A stretch of DNA of 64,000 nucleotides from contig NZ_AQWN01000003.1 in assembly GCF_000376385.1 (NCBI RefSeq), positions 62,001-126,000 of the forward strand, in the 5' to 3' direction. The position numbers and the translations under genes were made by a program. Source of the DNA: Desulfurispora thermophila DSM 16022 (lineage in GTDB: Bacteria; Bacillota; Desulfotomaculia; Desulfotomaculales; Desulfurisporaceae). Each line of letters begins with the position of its first letter. Position 1 is the first letter of the stretch. Shown here in pieces: positions 7,797 to 16,914 of the stretch. Below the pieces are notes generated by a model. The model was given only the letters and a program-made list of their open reading frames with translations, was not told the DNA's origin and made no database searches.

Positions 7797-8738
7797 ATGG
7801 CCAAGACTATCCGCATTGGAACCAGAGAGAGCGCCCTGGCCATGTGGCAGGCGCGCTGGGTGCAGCAGCGGCTGGAGCAATTCTGGCCGGAGTACAGGTT
7901 TGAACTGGTGGGCATGAAAACCAAAGGAGACAAAATTCTGGACACCGCGCTGGCCCGCATTGGCGACAAGGGACTTTTTACCAAGGAACTGGAGCAGGCC
8001 ATGCTGCGGGGGGAAATAGACCTGGCCGTGCACAGTATGAAAGACTTGCCGACCAAACTGCCGGCAGGTCTTTTCATTGCCGCGGTGTGCCAGCGGGAGT
8101 ACCCGGGCGATGTGCTGGTTTCCCGCCGGGCGGCTCAGCTGGAACAGTTACCGCCGGGTGCCCGTATTGGCACCAGCAGCCTGCGCCGTCAGTCGCAACT
8201 GAAACATTACCGCGCCGACCTGAAGTTTATAACCGTGCGCGGCAATGTGCAGACCCGCCTGCGCAAAATGCAGGATCTGGATCTGGACGCCGTGGTACTG
8301 GCTTACGCCGGCCTGGCTCGCCTGGGTTTGGAGGAGCATATAACCCAGCGCCTGCCCTTCGATATTGTCCTGCCGGCCGTAGGGCAGGGCAGCATTGGTG
8401 TGGAGACGCGCCAGGACGACGAACTGATCTGCACTTTGCTTAAGCCGCTGGACCACTTCCCCAGCCGGGTGGCCATTACAGCCGAGCGGGCTTTTTTGCA
8501 AAAGTTGGAAGGCGGCTGCCAGGTGCCCATTGGCGCGCTGGGCCAGGTGCAGGGAGAACAGCTGACCCTGCAGGGCGTGGTGGCCAGCCTGGACGGCCGG
8601 GAACTGGTGCGCGACAGCATTGCAGGTTCCTGTGCCGAGGCCGGGGCGCTGGGTGCACAGCTGGCGGAAAAGCTCCTGGCCATGGGGGCGGAGAAAATTT
8701 TGCAGGATGCCAGACAGGAGTTTGAGAATAATGGGTGA
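7797..8738 (+). CDS. hemC: Porphobilinogen deaminase (hydroxymethylbilane synthase)
   Basis: A 313-residue enzyme that joins four porphobilinogens into hydroxymethylbilane. 'IGTRESALAMWQA' opens the protein; 'HSMKDLPT' holds the catalytic aspartate region; 'GTSSLRRQSQL' and 'VRGNVQTRLRKM' bind substrate phosphates and carboxylates. The dipyrromethane cofactor is attached at C241 in 'EGGCQVPIGA'. ATG 7797 follows AGGAGGA. It overlaps the next gene by 8 bases, which indicates translational coupling. Confidence 0.95.
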   Translation: MAKTIRIGTRESALAMWQARWVQQRLEQFWPEYRFELVGMKTKGDKILDTALARIGDKGLFTKELEQAMLRGEIDLAVHSMKDLPTKLPAGLFIAAVCQREYPGDVLVSRRAAQLEQLPPGARIGTSSLRRQSQLKHYRADLKFITVRGNVQTRLRKMQDLDLDAVVLAYAGLARLGLEEHITQRLPFDIVLPAVGQGSIGVETRQDDELICTLLKPLDHFPSRVAITAERAFLQKLEGGCQVPIGALGQVQGEQLTLQGVVASLDGRELVRDSIAGSCAEAGALGAQLAEKLLAMGAEKILQDARQEFENNG

Positions 8739-10269
8739 AAACAAGAGGGGAAAAGTCTACCTGGTGGGCGCCGGGCCGGGCGACCCGGGCCTGATCACAG
8801 TGAAGGGGCGGGAGTGTATTGCCCGGGCCGATGCCCTGGTCTATGACCGCCTGGCCGGGCCGCGCCTGCTGGCCTATGCCCGGCCCGATGCCCGGCTGTA
8901 CTATGTGGGCAAAAGCCCGCAGCGGCACGCACTCAAGCAGGAGGAAATCAACGCCCTGCTGGTGGAACTGGCCGGGCAAGGCCTGGTGGTCACCCGCCTC
9001 AAGGGCGGCGATCCTTTTGTCTTTGGCCGGGGTGGGGAAGAAGCCCTGGCGCTGGCCCGGGCCGGCATTGAATTCGAGGTGGTGCCGGGGGTGACTTCGG
9101 CCGTGGCCGTGCCGGCTTACGCCGGTATTCCGGTCACCCAGCGGGGGATGACCTCCACCCTGGGCATAGTTACCGGTAACGAGGATCCGGGAAAAGAAAG
9201 TACCGACCTGGACTGGGCCGGTATCAGCAGCATGGGTACGGTGGTCTTTTTAATGGGTATGGCCAACCTGCCGGCCATTGTCAGGCAACTGCTGGCCCAC
9301 GGCCGTTCGCCCGATACTCCGGTGGCCGTAATTCGCTGGGGTACCCGCCCCGAACAGGCTGCTTTAACCGGCACACTGGCCGACATTGTGGACCTGGTGC
9401 GGGAACATAACTTTACCAATCCGGCGGTGATTGTGGTGGGCCAGGTGGTTTCCTTAAGGGAGCAACTGGCCTGGTTTGAGAAAAAACCTCTCTTTGGCCG
9501 GCGGGTGCTGGTCACCCGTTCCCGGGAACAGGCCAGTGCTCTGTGTGCCGCTGTGGAACAACTGGGCGGGGAGCCCATTGAGTTTCCCGTCATCCAGATT
9601 GTGGATCCGGAAAGCTACGCGCCGCTGGACCGGGCCATAGCCCGGATCCGCCGCTACCACTGGATTATTTTCACCAGCGCCAACGGCGTTCGCTATTTCT
9701 TCCGCCGCCTGTGGGAGCAGGGTGGCGATGTGCGGGATTTGCAGGGTATTAACATTGCCGCCATCGGGCCGCAGACCAGGTTGGCGGTGGAAAGATATGG
9801 TATCCGCGTAGCCTATGTGCCCGAGGAATACCGGGCAGAAGCGGTGGTGGATGGTCTGCGCGGCGGTCTGCAGTCCGGGCAGGCTGTGCTGTTGCCCCGG
9901 GCGGACATCGCCCGCGATGTATTGCCCCGGCAGCTGCGGCAGATGGGCCTGCAGGTGGACGAGGTTACGGCCTACCGCACGGTGGCCGGCGCGGGCAATG
10001 CCGATATGATACGGGAGTTGTTGCAGGCGGGGCAGATTGATTATGTCACTTTTACCAGTTCTTCCACGGTGCGCAATTTTGTCAGTGCGTTAAACCATCC
10101 GGATCTTCCCGGACTGCTGCAAAGCCGGGCAGTGAAGGTGGCGGCCATTGGTCCGGTGACAGCGCAAACTGCCCGGGAGCTGGGGCTGCCCGTGCACATC
10201 CAGGCCGGGCGGTACACCATTGAGGGGCTGCTAGAGGCCATTGTGAATGACGTGCGGGGGAGCGTTTAA
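8731..10269 (+). CDS. cobA-hemD: Fused uroporphyrinogen-III methyltransferase / uroporphyrinogen-III synthase
   Basis: A 512-residue fusion of two successive enzymes. Residues about 1-245 are SUMT (CobA), with 'VYLVGAGPGDPGLITVKG', 'TRLKGGDPFVFGRGGEE' and 'VVPGVTSAVAVPAYAGIP', which methylates uroporphyrinogen III to precorrin-2 using SAM. From about 250 on is HemD, with 'RVLVTRSREQASAL', 'IIFTSANGVRYF' and 'VTFTSSSTVRNF', which closes hydroxymethylbilane to uroporphyrinogen III. The fusion commits the product toward siroheme and fits the ahb genes downstream. ATG 8731 lies inside the hemC end. Confidence 0.95.
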   Translation: MGENKRGKVYLVGAGPGDPGLITVKGRECIARADALVYDRLAGPRLLAYARPDARLYYVGKSPQRHALKQEEINALLVELAGQGLVVTRLKGGDPFVFGRGGEEALALARAGIEFEVVPGVTSAVAVPAYAGIPVTQRGMTSTLGIVTGNEDPGKESTDLDWAGISSMGTVVFLMGMANLPAIVRQLLAHGRSPDTPVAVIRWGTRPEQAALTGTLADIVDLVREHNFTNPAVIVVGQVVSLREQLAWFEKKPLFGRRVLVTRSREQASALCAAVEQLGGEPIEFPVIQIVDPESYAPLDRAIARIRRYHWIIFTSANGVRYFFRRLWEQGGDVRDLQGINIAAIGPQTRLAVERYGIRVAYVPEEYRAEAVVDGLRGGLQSGQAVLLPRADIARDVLPRQLRQMGLQVDEVTAYRTVAGAGNADMIRELLQAGQIDYVTFTSSSTVRNFVSALNHPDLPGLLQSRAVKVAAIGPVTAQTARELGLPVHIQAGRYTIEGLLEAIVNDVRGSV

Positions 10270-10295
10270 CTGCGGACAGAAAGGTTGTGTTATAT

Positions 10296-11477
10296 ATGAT
10301 TAGCATCAGCAGGTTGTATTGCGGCGCTACCGGGTACGGAGACACGCTACGCTACGCACCGGGCGCTGCCGGGGCCAGGCACGGTGCCGTGCAGGGACAT
10401 GGTCCGGTGGTGGTGTGGAACATGACCCGCAGTTGCAACCTGCACTGCCGTCACTGCTACTCCAGTTCCGAGACCAAACAATACGCCGGGGAAATGAGCA
10501 CCCGGGAGGGACGGCAGTTCATCGAGCAGCTGGCCGCCTTCCGGGTGCCCGTGCTGCTGCTGTCGGGCGGGGAGCCGCTGACCAGGCCGGACTTCTTCGA
10601 CCTGGTGCAATATGCTCTGCAGCTGGGTATCCGCGTTACGGTATCCACCAACGGCACGCTGATTACCCCGGACATGGCCCGGCAGTTGAAACAAGCCGGT
10701 GTGGGCTATGTGGGGATCAGCCTGGACGGGCTGGCCGAGGTAAACGACAGGTTCCGCGGCCGGCGGGGGGCGTTTCAAATGGCCCTGGACGGCATCCGCA
10801 ACTGCCTGGCGGCAGGGCAGCGGGTGGGCCTGCGTTTTACCATCAACCGGCACAACTACCAGCAGGTGGACGACATTTTCCACCTGGTCAAAGAAGAAAA
10901 CATCTCTCGCATTTGCTTTTACCACCTGGTCTACAGCGGGCGGGGCAGCAGCATGGTGGAGGAGGACATATCCCATCAGGAAACCCGGGCGGTGGTGGAC
11001 AAAATCATGGCCCACACGGCGGCATTGCACGCGTCCGGGCGACCGGTGGAAGTGCTCACCGTGGACAACCACTGCGATGCCATTTACCTGTACCTGAAGC
11101 TGAAAGAGCAGGACGAGCAGGCGGCGGCCAGGGCGCGGGAGTTGCTGCTGGTAAACGGCGGTAACCGCTCGGGAGTGGCCATCGGGGCCGTGGACTGGGC
11201 CGGCAATGTCTACCCCGACCAGTTCACCCGCCAGCATGTGCTGGGCAATGTTCTGCAAACGCCTTTCGCCAGTATCTGGCAGGGTGACCATCCCCTGTTG
11301 CGCGGTTTGCGGGAGCGCAAGCGGTTGCTCAAAGGGCGCTGCGCCGCCTGCCGCTGGCTGGACTATTGCAACGGGAACTTCCGGGCCCGGGCCGAGGCGG
11401 TAACCGGCGATTTCTGGGCCGCCGACCCGGCCTGTTATCTGACCGACGAGGAGATCGGCATTTCAACTGAATCATGA
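10296..11477 (+). CDS. ahbC: AhbC, 12,18-didecarboxysiroheme deacetylase (radical SAM)
   Basis: A 393-residue radical SAM enzyme of the alternative heme pathway that removes two acetate side chains from 12,18-didecarboxysiroheme to give iron-coproporphyrin III. The radical cluster ligands are C47, C51 and C54 in 'CNLHCRHCY'; 'LSGGEPL' is the SAM-binding motif. A C-terminal cluster region includes 'CAACRWLDYC'. The start is either GTG 10287 or ATG 10296; AAAGG lies about 11 bases before the ATG. The neighbours ahbD, ahbA and ahbB support AhbC over other SPASM-type radical SAM proteins. Confidence 0.88.
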   Translation: MISISRLYCGATGYGDTLRYAPGAAGARHGAVQGHGPVVVWNMTRSCNLHCRHCYSSSETKQYAGEMSTREGRQFIEQLAAFRVPVLLLSGGEPLTRPDFFDLVQYALQLGIRVTVSTNGTLITPDMARQLKQAGVGYVGISLDGLAEVNDRFRGRRGAFQMALDGIRNCLAAGQRVGLRFTINRHNYQQVDDIFHLVKEENISRICFYHLVYSGRGSSMVEEDISHQETRAVVDKIMAHTAALHASGRPVEVLTVDNHCDAIYLYLKLKEQDEQAAARARELLLVNGGNRSGVAIGAVDWAGNVYPDQFTRQHVLGNVLQTPFASIWQGDHPLLRGLRERKRLLKGRCAACRWLDYCNGNFRARAEAVTGDFWAADPACYLTDEEIGISTES

Positions 11478-11535
11478 GTAGGTATCTAAAGATTTGCGTG
11501 TCAATAATGTTTAAGTTAAAAGAGGGGTGGCTGTG

Positions 11536-12513
11536 ATGACCATGGTAAAACGCCCCCGCCGCCTGCGGGAAAACGCCGTGCTGCGCCGCATGGTGCAGGA
11601 ACACGAGCTGCACATAACCGACCTGGTTTACCCGCTGTTTGTGGCCGAGGGCAGCGGCCTGCGCCGGGAAGTGCCCTCCATGCCCGGTATCTGCAACTAT
11701 TCCCTGGACACCCTGCCGGAAGAACTGGAAAGGGTGAGCCGGGCCGGGGTGGAGGCGGTGATCCTCTTCGGCATTCCGGCGCACAAGGATGAAAAGGGCA
11801 GCGGCGCTTATGACGAAAACGGCATTGTGCAGCAGGCCGTGCGGCTGATCAAGCAGCAGTATCCCCAGTTGCTGGTGATCACCGATGTTTGCTTGTGCGA
11901 GTACACCAGTCACGGCCACTGCGGCCTGGTGCAGGGTGGCCGGGTGCTCAATGACAACACCCTGCCTTTGCTGGCCAGGACAGCCCTGTCCCATGCGTGG
12001 GCCGGGGCTGATGTGGTGGCGCCCAGCGATATGATGGACGGCCGGGTGGCGGCCATCCGGGCCAAGCTGGACAGCGAAGGATACCAGCACATCCCCATCA
12101 TGTCCTATGCCGTGAAATACGCTTCGGCTTACTACGGCCCCTTCCGGGAGGCGGCCGGTTCGGCCCCCCAGTTTGGCGACCGTCGCTCCTACCAGATGGA
12201 CCCGCCCAATGGGCGGGAGGCCCTGCGGGAAGCGGCCCTGGACATTGAGGAAGGGGCGGACATCATCATACTCAAACCTGCTCTGGCCTACCTGGATGTG
12301 GTACGCCAGTTGCGGGACAATTTCCCCGTGCCTTTGGCGGTGTACAATGTGAGCGGTGAGTACGCCATGGTCAAAGCGGCCGCCGCCCGGGGCTGGCTGG
12401 ATGAGCGCCGGGTGGTGCTGGAGACGCTGACCGGGATGAAGCGGGCCGGGGCGGATATTATCATCACCTACCATGCTCTGGACGTGGCCGGATGGCTCAA
12501 GGAAGGCTGGTGA
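11536..12513 (+). CDS. hemB: Porphobilinogen synthase (delta-aminolevulinate dehydratase)
   Basis: A 325-residue enzyme that condenses two 5-aminolevulinates into porphobilinogen. The zinc site is visible as '[14 protein letters not shown]', so this is the Zn-dependent type. The Schiff-base lysines are in '[15 protein letters not shown]' and '[11 protein letters not shown]'. The ATG at 11536 follows GAGGGG by 8 bases; GTG 11527 overlaps that ribosome site. It is set between ahbC and ahbD, which ties early and late heme steps into one transcript. Confidence 0.95.
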   Translation: MTMVKRPRRLRENAVLRRMVQEHELHITDLVYPLFVAEGSGLRREVPSMPGICNYSLDTLPEELERVSRAGVEAVILFGIPAHKDEKGSGAYDENGIVQQAVRLIKQQYPQLLVITDVCLCEYTSHGHCGLVQGGRVLNDNTLPLLARTALSHAWAGADVVAPSDMMDGRVAAIRAKLDSEGYQHIPIMSYAVKYASAYYGPFREAAGSAPQFGDRRSYQMDPPNGREALREAALDIEEGADIIILKPALAYLDVVRQLRDNFPVPLAVYNVSGEYAMVKAAAARGWLDERRVVLETLTGMKRAGADIIITYHALDVAGWLKEGW

Positions 12514-12522
12514 GAGTGAAGA

Positions 12523-13536
12523 GTGCTGGTTTCCTGGAATACTACCAACAGCTGCAACCTGGCTTGCCGGCACTGTTACCGCGATGCGGGGGAGGCCAGC
12601 AAGCAGGAGCTGACCACCGAGGAAGCATTGCGTCTTATTGACGGTATTGTGGCCGCGGGATTCAAAATCATGATTTTCAGCGGAGGCGAACCGCTGATGC
12701 GGCCCGATATTTTATATTTGATTGAATACGCGGCGCGGCAGGGCCTGCGCCCCGTGCTGGGCAGCAACGGCACGCTGATTGATGGCAGTATGGCACAAAA
12801 GCTGAAAAAGGCCGGTCTGGCCGTGGCCGGTATCAGCCTGGACAGTATTCACCGGCAGGAGCACGATGAGTTCCGGGCGGTGCAGGGCTGCTGGCAGGCG
12901 GCCCTGGACGGCATGGCCGCCTGCCGGGAGGCCGGGCTGCCTTTTCAGGTACATACCACAGTGATGGACTGGAACTACCGGCAGGTGCTGGCGGTTACCG
13001 ATCTGGCCGTGCAGGCGGGCGCCCGCGGGCACCACATCTTTTTCCTGGTCCCCACCGGGCGGGGCGTGAACATTGCCGCGGCTTCGCTGCAGGCGCAGCA
13101 TTATGAGGATTTGCTGCGGGATATTTTACAAAAACAGGCAACCGTGCCCATTGAACTGAAGCCCACCTGTGCTCCCCAGTTCATGCGCCTGGCCCGCCAG
13201 ATGAACGTGCCCGTGCGCTTTTCCCGCGGCTGTCTGGCCGGCATCTCCTACTGCATCATCAACCCCGTGGGGGACGTGCAGCCCTGTGCCTATATGGAAG
13301 TGGTGGCCGGCAATGTGCGCCGGGAAGAGTTTTCCCGCCTCTGGGCGGAGAGCCCGGTGTTTTTGCGCCTGCGCAGCATGCAGTACAGCGGTGGCTGCGG
13401 CCTGTGCCAGTACCGCAAGGTGTGTGGTGGTTGCCGGGCCCGGGCCCTTTATTATCACGGCGACTACATGGCGGAAGAACCCTGGTGCCTGTACCGGGAA
13501 AGCTTGAGCGGCAGGGAGCTGGCGAAAAATGAGTGA
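12523..13536 (+). CDS. ahbD: AhbD, heme synthase (radical SAM, oxidative decarboxylase)
   Basis: A 337-residue radical SAM enzyme that converts the two propionates of iron-coproporphyrin III into vinyl groups, giving heme b. Cluster ligands are C11, C15 and C18 in 'CNLACRHCY', with 'FSGGEPLM' after them. The C-terminus carries the auxiliary-cluster cysteines: 'CLAGISYCIINPVGDVQPC' and 'GGCGLCQYRKVCGGCRARA'. The start is a GTG almost at the radical cluster, leaving a very short N-terminus; ribosome-site evidence is weak. It overlaps ahbA by 8 bases. Confidence 0.87.
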   Translation: MLVSWNTTNSCNLACRHCYRDAGEASKQELTTEEALRLIDGIVAAGFKIMIFSGGEPLMRPDILYLIEYAARQGLRPVLGSNGTLIDGSMAQKLKKAGLAVAGISLDSIHRQEHDEFRAVQGCWQAALDGMAACREAGLPFQVHTTVMDWNYRQVLAVTDLAVQAGARGHHIFFLVPTGRGVNIAAASLQAQHYEDLLRDILQKQATVPIELKPTCAPQFMRLARQMNVPVRFSRGCLAGISYCIINPVGDVQPCAYMEVVAGNVRREEFSRLWAESPVFLRLRSMQYSGGCGLCQYRKVCGGCRARALYYHGDYMAEEPWCLYRESLSGRELAKNE

Positions 13537-14050
13537 AAGCAAAGGGCACGCTTTATCCCGGGTGGGTGGTGATCCCGGAGTAGAGATGGACGACCTGGAC
13601 CGGCAGCTTTTAGACCTCATCCAGAGCGATTTTCCGCGCGTGTCCCGCCCCTACCTGGCACTGGCGCAACAACTGGGAACCACGGAAGAAGAAGTGCTAA
13701 AGCGCCTGGCCCGGATGGTGGAAAAAGGCATCATCCGCCGCCTGGGGGGGATTTTTGACTCCCGCCGCCTGGGGTATACAGGCACGCTTTGTGCCCTGCA
13801 TGTGCCAGAGGAACGGATTGAGGAAGTGGCCCGGGTGATTAACTCCTATCCCGGGGTGACGCATAACTACCTGCGCGAGCACCGCCTGAATATGTGGTTT
13901 ACCCTGCTCGCCCCCGGCACCGAGCATCTGGAAAGGATTATTGCCGAGATCAAGGCCCAAACGGGCATCGCGGAAATCCATTCCCTGCCGGCGGAAAAGA
14001 TTTTCAAAATTAAGGTTAAGTTTCGCTTAACAGATGCAGGTGAGGTATAA
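13529..14050 (+). CDS. ahbA: Siroheme decarboxylase subunit (AhbA)
   Basis: A 173-residue Lrp/AsnC-fold protein, one of the two siroheme decarboxylase subunits that remove the C12 and C18 acetate carboxyls from siroheme. A helix-turn-helix-like N-terminus ('DDLDRQLLDLIQSDFPRVSR') is followed by 'RLARMVEKGIIRRLGGIFD' and an RAM-like domain with 'YPGVTHNYLREHRLNMWF'. The histidine in 'GVTHNYLR' lies where substrate is handled in the family. It pairs with the next gene, 2 bases downstream. Which of the two is formally AhbA or AhbB is inferred from order only. Confidence 0.82.
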   Translation: MSESKGHALSRVGGDPGVEMDDLDRQLLDLIQSDFPRVSRPYLALAQQLGTTEEEVLKRLARMVEKGIIRRLGGIFDSRRLGYTGTLCALHVPEERIEEVARVINSYPGVTHNYLREHRLNMWFTLLAPGTEHLERIIAEIKAQTGIAEIHSLPAEKIFKIKVKFRLTDAGEV

Positions 14051-14052
14051 AA

Positions 14053-14526
14053 ATGCTGGATCAGATGGACCGGCAAATAGTCCGGCTTTTGCAGCGGGGA
14101 CTGCCTCTGGTGCCCAGACCCTACCAGGTGCTGGCCGACCAGCTGGGCATTAGTGAGCAGGAAATGCTGGAAAGAATTGAGCGGATGCTGGCCGACGGGC
14201 GGATGCGCCGGCTGGGAGCGGCCCTGCGGCACCGGGAGCTGGGATTTACGGCCAATGCCATGATCGTCTGGCGGGTGCCACCGGAAAGGGTGGATGAGGT
14301 GGGCCAATATTTCGCCGCCTGTCCCGAGGTGACCCACTGCTATTTGCGCCGTTGCCCGCCGGGCTGGCCTTACAATATTTTCACAGTTATTCACAATACC
14401 AGCCGGCAGGCCTGCCGGGAACTGGCCGCACGCCTGGCGGCGGCCACCGGGCTGAAGGACTACCAGCTGGTGTTCAGCACCCATGAGCTGAAAAAGAGCA
14501 GCATGTGCTATTTTGAAGAAGATTAG
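14053..14526 (+). CDS. ahbB: Siroheme decarboxylase subunit (AhbB)
   Basis: A 157-residue partner of the preceding gene and homologous to it ('[23 protein letters not shown]', '[21 protein letters not shown]', '[11 protein letters not shown]'). The two form the heterodimer that decarboxylates siroheme to 12,18-didecarboxysiroheme. Translation starts at ATG 14053 behind AGGTGAGGT. The protein has the Lrp fold, but the genomic context argues for an enzyme and not a transcription factor. Confidence 0.82.
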   Translation: MLDQMDRQIVRLLQRGLPLVPRPYQVLADQLGISEQEMLERIERMLADGRMRRLGAALRHRELGFTANAMIVWRVPPERVDEVGQYFAACPEVTHCYLRRCPPGWPYNIFTVIHNTSRQACRELAARLAAATGLKDYQLVFSTHELKKSSMCYFEED

Positions 14527-14539
14527 CGAGGTGGGAAAA

Positions 14540-15838
14540 ATGCAGGATGCCATCTCCCGGCAGCTGTTTGCCGAGGCGGCGCGCTATATGCCGGGCGGCG
14601 TGAACAGCCCGGTGCGGGCTTTTCGGGCCGTGGGCCGGGATCCGGTCTTTATCAAGCGGGGACAGGGCGCGTTGCTTTATGACGAGGACGGCAATGTTTA
14701 TATTGATTATGTGAATTCCTGGGGGCCGTTGATCCTGGGCCACCGGCATCCGGCGGTAGTGGCAGCCATTCAGGATTGTTTGGAAATTGGCACCAGTTTT
14801 GGGGCGCCCACCCGCCAGGAGACCGAGTTGGCCCGCCTGATTGTGGAAGCCGTGCCTTCGATTGAAATGGTGCGGCTGGTCAACTCGGGCACCGAGGCCA
14901 CCATGAGCGCCCTGCGCCTGGCCCGCGCCTATACCAAACGGGACAAGATTATCAAATTTGCCGGTTGTTATCACGGCCATGCCGATATGCTGCTGATCAA
15001 AGCCGGCTCGGGCGCCCTCACCCACGGTGTGCCCACCAGCCCCGGTGTGCCGGCAGCGGCGGCCGCCGACACCATTGTGGCTCCTTTTAACAACCTGTCT
15101 GCGCTGGAGGAGATCTTCGCCCGGGTGGGCGAGCAAATCGCGGCCGTGATTGTGGAGCCTGTGCCGGGTAACATGGGCCTGGTGCCTCCCCGGCCCGGTT
15201 TTCTGGCCGGCCTGCGTGAGCTGACCACCCGTTACGGGGCCCTGTTGATCTTTGACGAGGTAATTACCGGTTTCCGTTTGGGCTGGGGCGGCGCGCAGGC
15301 CTATTACGGTGTGTTGCCCGACCTCACCTGTTTGGGCAAAATCATCGGCGGCGGTCTGCCAGTAGGGGCCTACGGGGGGCGGCAGGAAATCATGTCCCTG
15401 GTTTCTCCCGCCGGTCCGGTGTACCAGGCCGGCACCCTTTCGGGCAACCCGCTGGCCGTATCGGCCGGTCTGGCCACTTTAAAGGTGCTCCAGCAACCGG
15501 GTGTGTATGAGGAGCTGGAACGCAAGGCGGCCCTGCTGGCCGGGGGTCTTAAGGAAGCGGCCCGCAGTGCCGGTGTACCCGTGTACTGGACCAGGGTGGG
15601 CTCCATGCTGTGCGGCTTTTTTACCGAGCAAACCGTGGTGGATTACGATACCGCCCTTACAGCGGATACACGCCGCTATGCGGTGTACTTCCAGGCTATG
15701 CTGGAGCAGGGCATCTATCTGGCGCCGGCCCAGTTCGAGGCGACTTTTGTCTGCACAGCGCACACCGACGAGCAGATTGAGCACACGGTGGCGGCGGCCC
15801 GGGTGGCCATGCAGCGGGTGGCCGAACTTGAAAAATAG
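14540..15838 (+). CDS. hemL: Glutamate-1-semialdehyde 2,1-aminomutase
   Basis: A 432-residue PLP enzyme that turns glutamate-1-semialdehyde into 5-aminolevulinate. '[10 protein letters not shown]' at the N-terminus, '[17 protein letters not shown]', '[16 protein letters not shown]' and '[11 protein letters not shown]' are family signatures; the PLP lysine is in '[17 protein letters not shown]'. The start is ATG 14540 behind GAGGTGGG; the frame extends 9 codons upstream without a ribosome site. It closes the tetrapyrrole operon and completes the C5 route begun by hemA. Confidence 0.96.
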   Translation: MQDAISRQLFAEAARYMPGGVNSPVRAFRAVGRDPVFIKRGQGALLYDEDGNVYIDYVNSWGPLILGHRHPAVVAAIQDCLEIGTSFGAPTRQETELARLIVEAVPSIEMVRLVNSGTEATMSALRLARAYTKRDKIIKFAGCYHGHADMLLIKAGSGALTHGVPTSPGVPAAAAADTIVAPFNNLSALEEIFARVGEQIAAVIVEPVPGNMGLVPPRPGFLAGLRELTTRYGALLIFDEVITGFRLGWGGAQAYYGVLPDLTCLGKIIGGGLPVGAYGGRQEIMSLVSPAGPVYQAGTLSGNPLAVSAGLATLKVLQQPGVYEELERKAALLAGGLKEAARSAGVPVYWTRVGSMLCGFFTEQTVVDYDTALTADTRRYAVYFQAMLEQGIYLAPAQFEATFVCTAHTDEQIEHTVAAARVAMQRVAELEK

Positions 15839-15841
15839 TGC

Positions 15842-15870
15842 TTGTCACTTTACATGCGTGAATATATAAT
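15842..15870 (+). promoter_or_regulatory. SigA promoter before the NuoE-like gene
   Basis: TTGTCA (15842-15847), 17 bases, TATAAT (15865-15870). It separates the hydrogenase-linked genes from the heme operon. Confidence 0.75.
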
Positions 15871-15924
15871 TAAAACTGAAAATTTCTTAAGACTATGCTG
15901 TAATGACTTCAAACGGGGCAGGGG

Positions 15925-16440
15925 ATGCCAATGAGTATGATGCAAGATGGAGGGGGTTGTCCGGCCAACCACCGGGCAGGTCTGGAGGAAATCCTGGCCC
16001 GGTATGCCCGGCAGCCTGCCCATCTGCCCCTGGTGATCCAGAAAATTCACGAGCTGTTGGGCCATGTGCCCGATGACGTTTTACCCCGGGTAGCCGATGT
16101 TTTACAGGTGACGCTGGCCGATGTCTATGCGGCCGTTTACCAGCACCTGCTGGCTCGCAAGCCCGCCGGTCAGCATGTGATTTACGTCTGCGAGGGCACT
16201 TCCTGTTACCTGCGCGGCGCGCGGCAAATTCTGGAGGAATTTGTGGCCCGCCTGGGTGTGCAGCCGGGGGAAACCACGCCCGATGGCCTTTTTTCGCTGG
16301 AAATCGGCCGCTGTTTCGGGGCCTGTGCCCTGGGGCCGGTGGTGGTGGTGGATCAGGAAGTATATCCGCGCATGGAGCCGCAAAAAGTGGTCGCGTTACT
16401 GGAAAAATACCGGCAGGAGGCCAGACCGGCCTGCCATTGA
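15925..16440 (+). CDS. NuoE/HydC-like [2Fe-2S] thioredoxin-fold protein
   Basis: A 171-residue protein of the NADH dehydrogenase 24-kDa subunit (NuoE) family, which carries one [2Fe-2S] cluster and passes electrons in NADH- and hydrogenase-linked complexes. The four ligands are visible in 'CEGTSCYLRG' and, about 40 residues on, 'CFGACALGP'. The helical N-terminus ('LPLVIQKIHELLGHVPDDVL') is typical. In complexes it is followed by NuoF- and NuoG-like subunits, but here it stands alone, with its own promoter and a strong terminator. It lies just before the hydrogenase maturation genes, so a link to hydrogen metabolism is plausible but not shown. Confidence 0.82.
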   Translation: MPMSMMQDGGGCPANHRAGLEEILARYARQPAHLPLVIQKIHELLGHVPDDVLPRVADVLQVTLADVYAAVYQHLLARKPAGQHVIYVCEGTSCYLRGARQILEEFVARLGVQPGETTPDGLFSLEIGRCFGACALGPVVVVDQEVYPRMEPQKVVALLEKYRQEARPACH

Positions 16441-16571
16441 GAGCTGTGACTGCCTGACCGGCAGGGAATTTTTCCCCACCGGGAGGGTGACAAATAAATA
16501 CTTCAACCCTGCGGCAGACGGGCTTTTTGCGCCTGTGGTCAAGGGGCAAGGAGGGTGATTCTTGCCTTTTT

Positions 16572-16610
16572 CGGCCTGTTTTCCGCGGGAAAACAGGCCG
16601 TTTTAATTTT
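16572..16610 (+). terminator. Strong rho-independent terminator
   Basis: A 13-bp perfect stem CGGCCTGTTTTCC / GGAAAACAGGCCG with a tight loop, then TTTTAATTTT. It ends only 16 bases before the regulator start, so it may also act as an attenuator for the hyd genes. Confidence 0.85.
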
Positions 16611-16626
16611 GCGGGAGGGAAGGATT

Positions 16627-16884
16627 GTGGGTGTTACGGGAGAACAGCGCATTGGTGTGATTGGGATTGTAATTGAGGACCGGGCCCAGGCCCCCCGGGT
16701 GAACAGCATCTTGAGTTCTTATGCGGATGTAATTGTGGGCCGCATGGGCATACCCTACCGGGAAAAGGGCCTGGCGGTGATTTCGTTAATTGTGGATGGC
16801 AGCACGGACCAGATCGGGGCGCTGACCGGCAAGCTGGGCCAGTTGAGCGGGGTGCAGGTGAAGAGCGCCCTGGTGACCCGGTAA
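16627..16884 (+). CDS. TM1266-like putative iron-only hydrogenase system regulator
   Basis: An 85-residue ACT-like small protein of the TM1266 family, which is found with [FeFe]-hydrogenase maturation genes and is thought to be regulatory. 'RIGVIGIVIEDR' opens the fold and 'VNSILSSYADVIVGRMGIPY' and 'VISLIVDGSTDQIGALTGKLG' follow the family pattern. GTG 16627 has a very strong site (GGGAGGGAAGG) about 6 bases upstream; the longer frame runs back into the terminator and is rejected. It is first in the series regulator, aspartase, hydF, hydE, hydG. Confidence 0.82.
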   Translation: MGVTGEQRIGVIGIVIEDRAQAPRVNSILSSYADVIVGRMGIPYREKGLAVISLIVDGSTDQIGALTGKLGQLSGVQVKSALVTR

Positions 16885-16914
16885 GTACTTAGTACTGAAC
16901 AGCTAATGCTTTGC

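Noticed and set aside
10318-10365. Similarity of the ahbC 5' end (CTACCGGGTACGGA) to the intergenic palindrome
   Set aside because: The match is about 14 bases within a coding region and lacks the end sequences, so chance in GC-rich DNA is likely.
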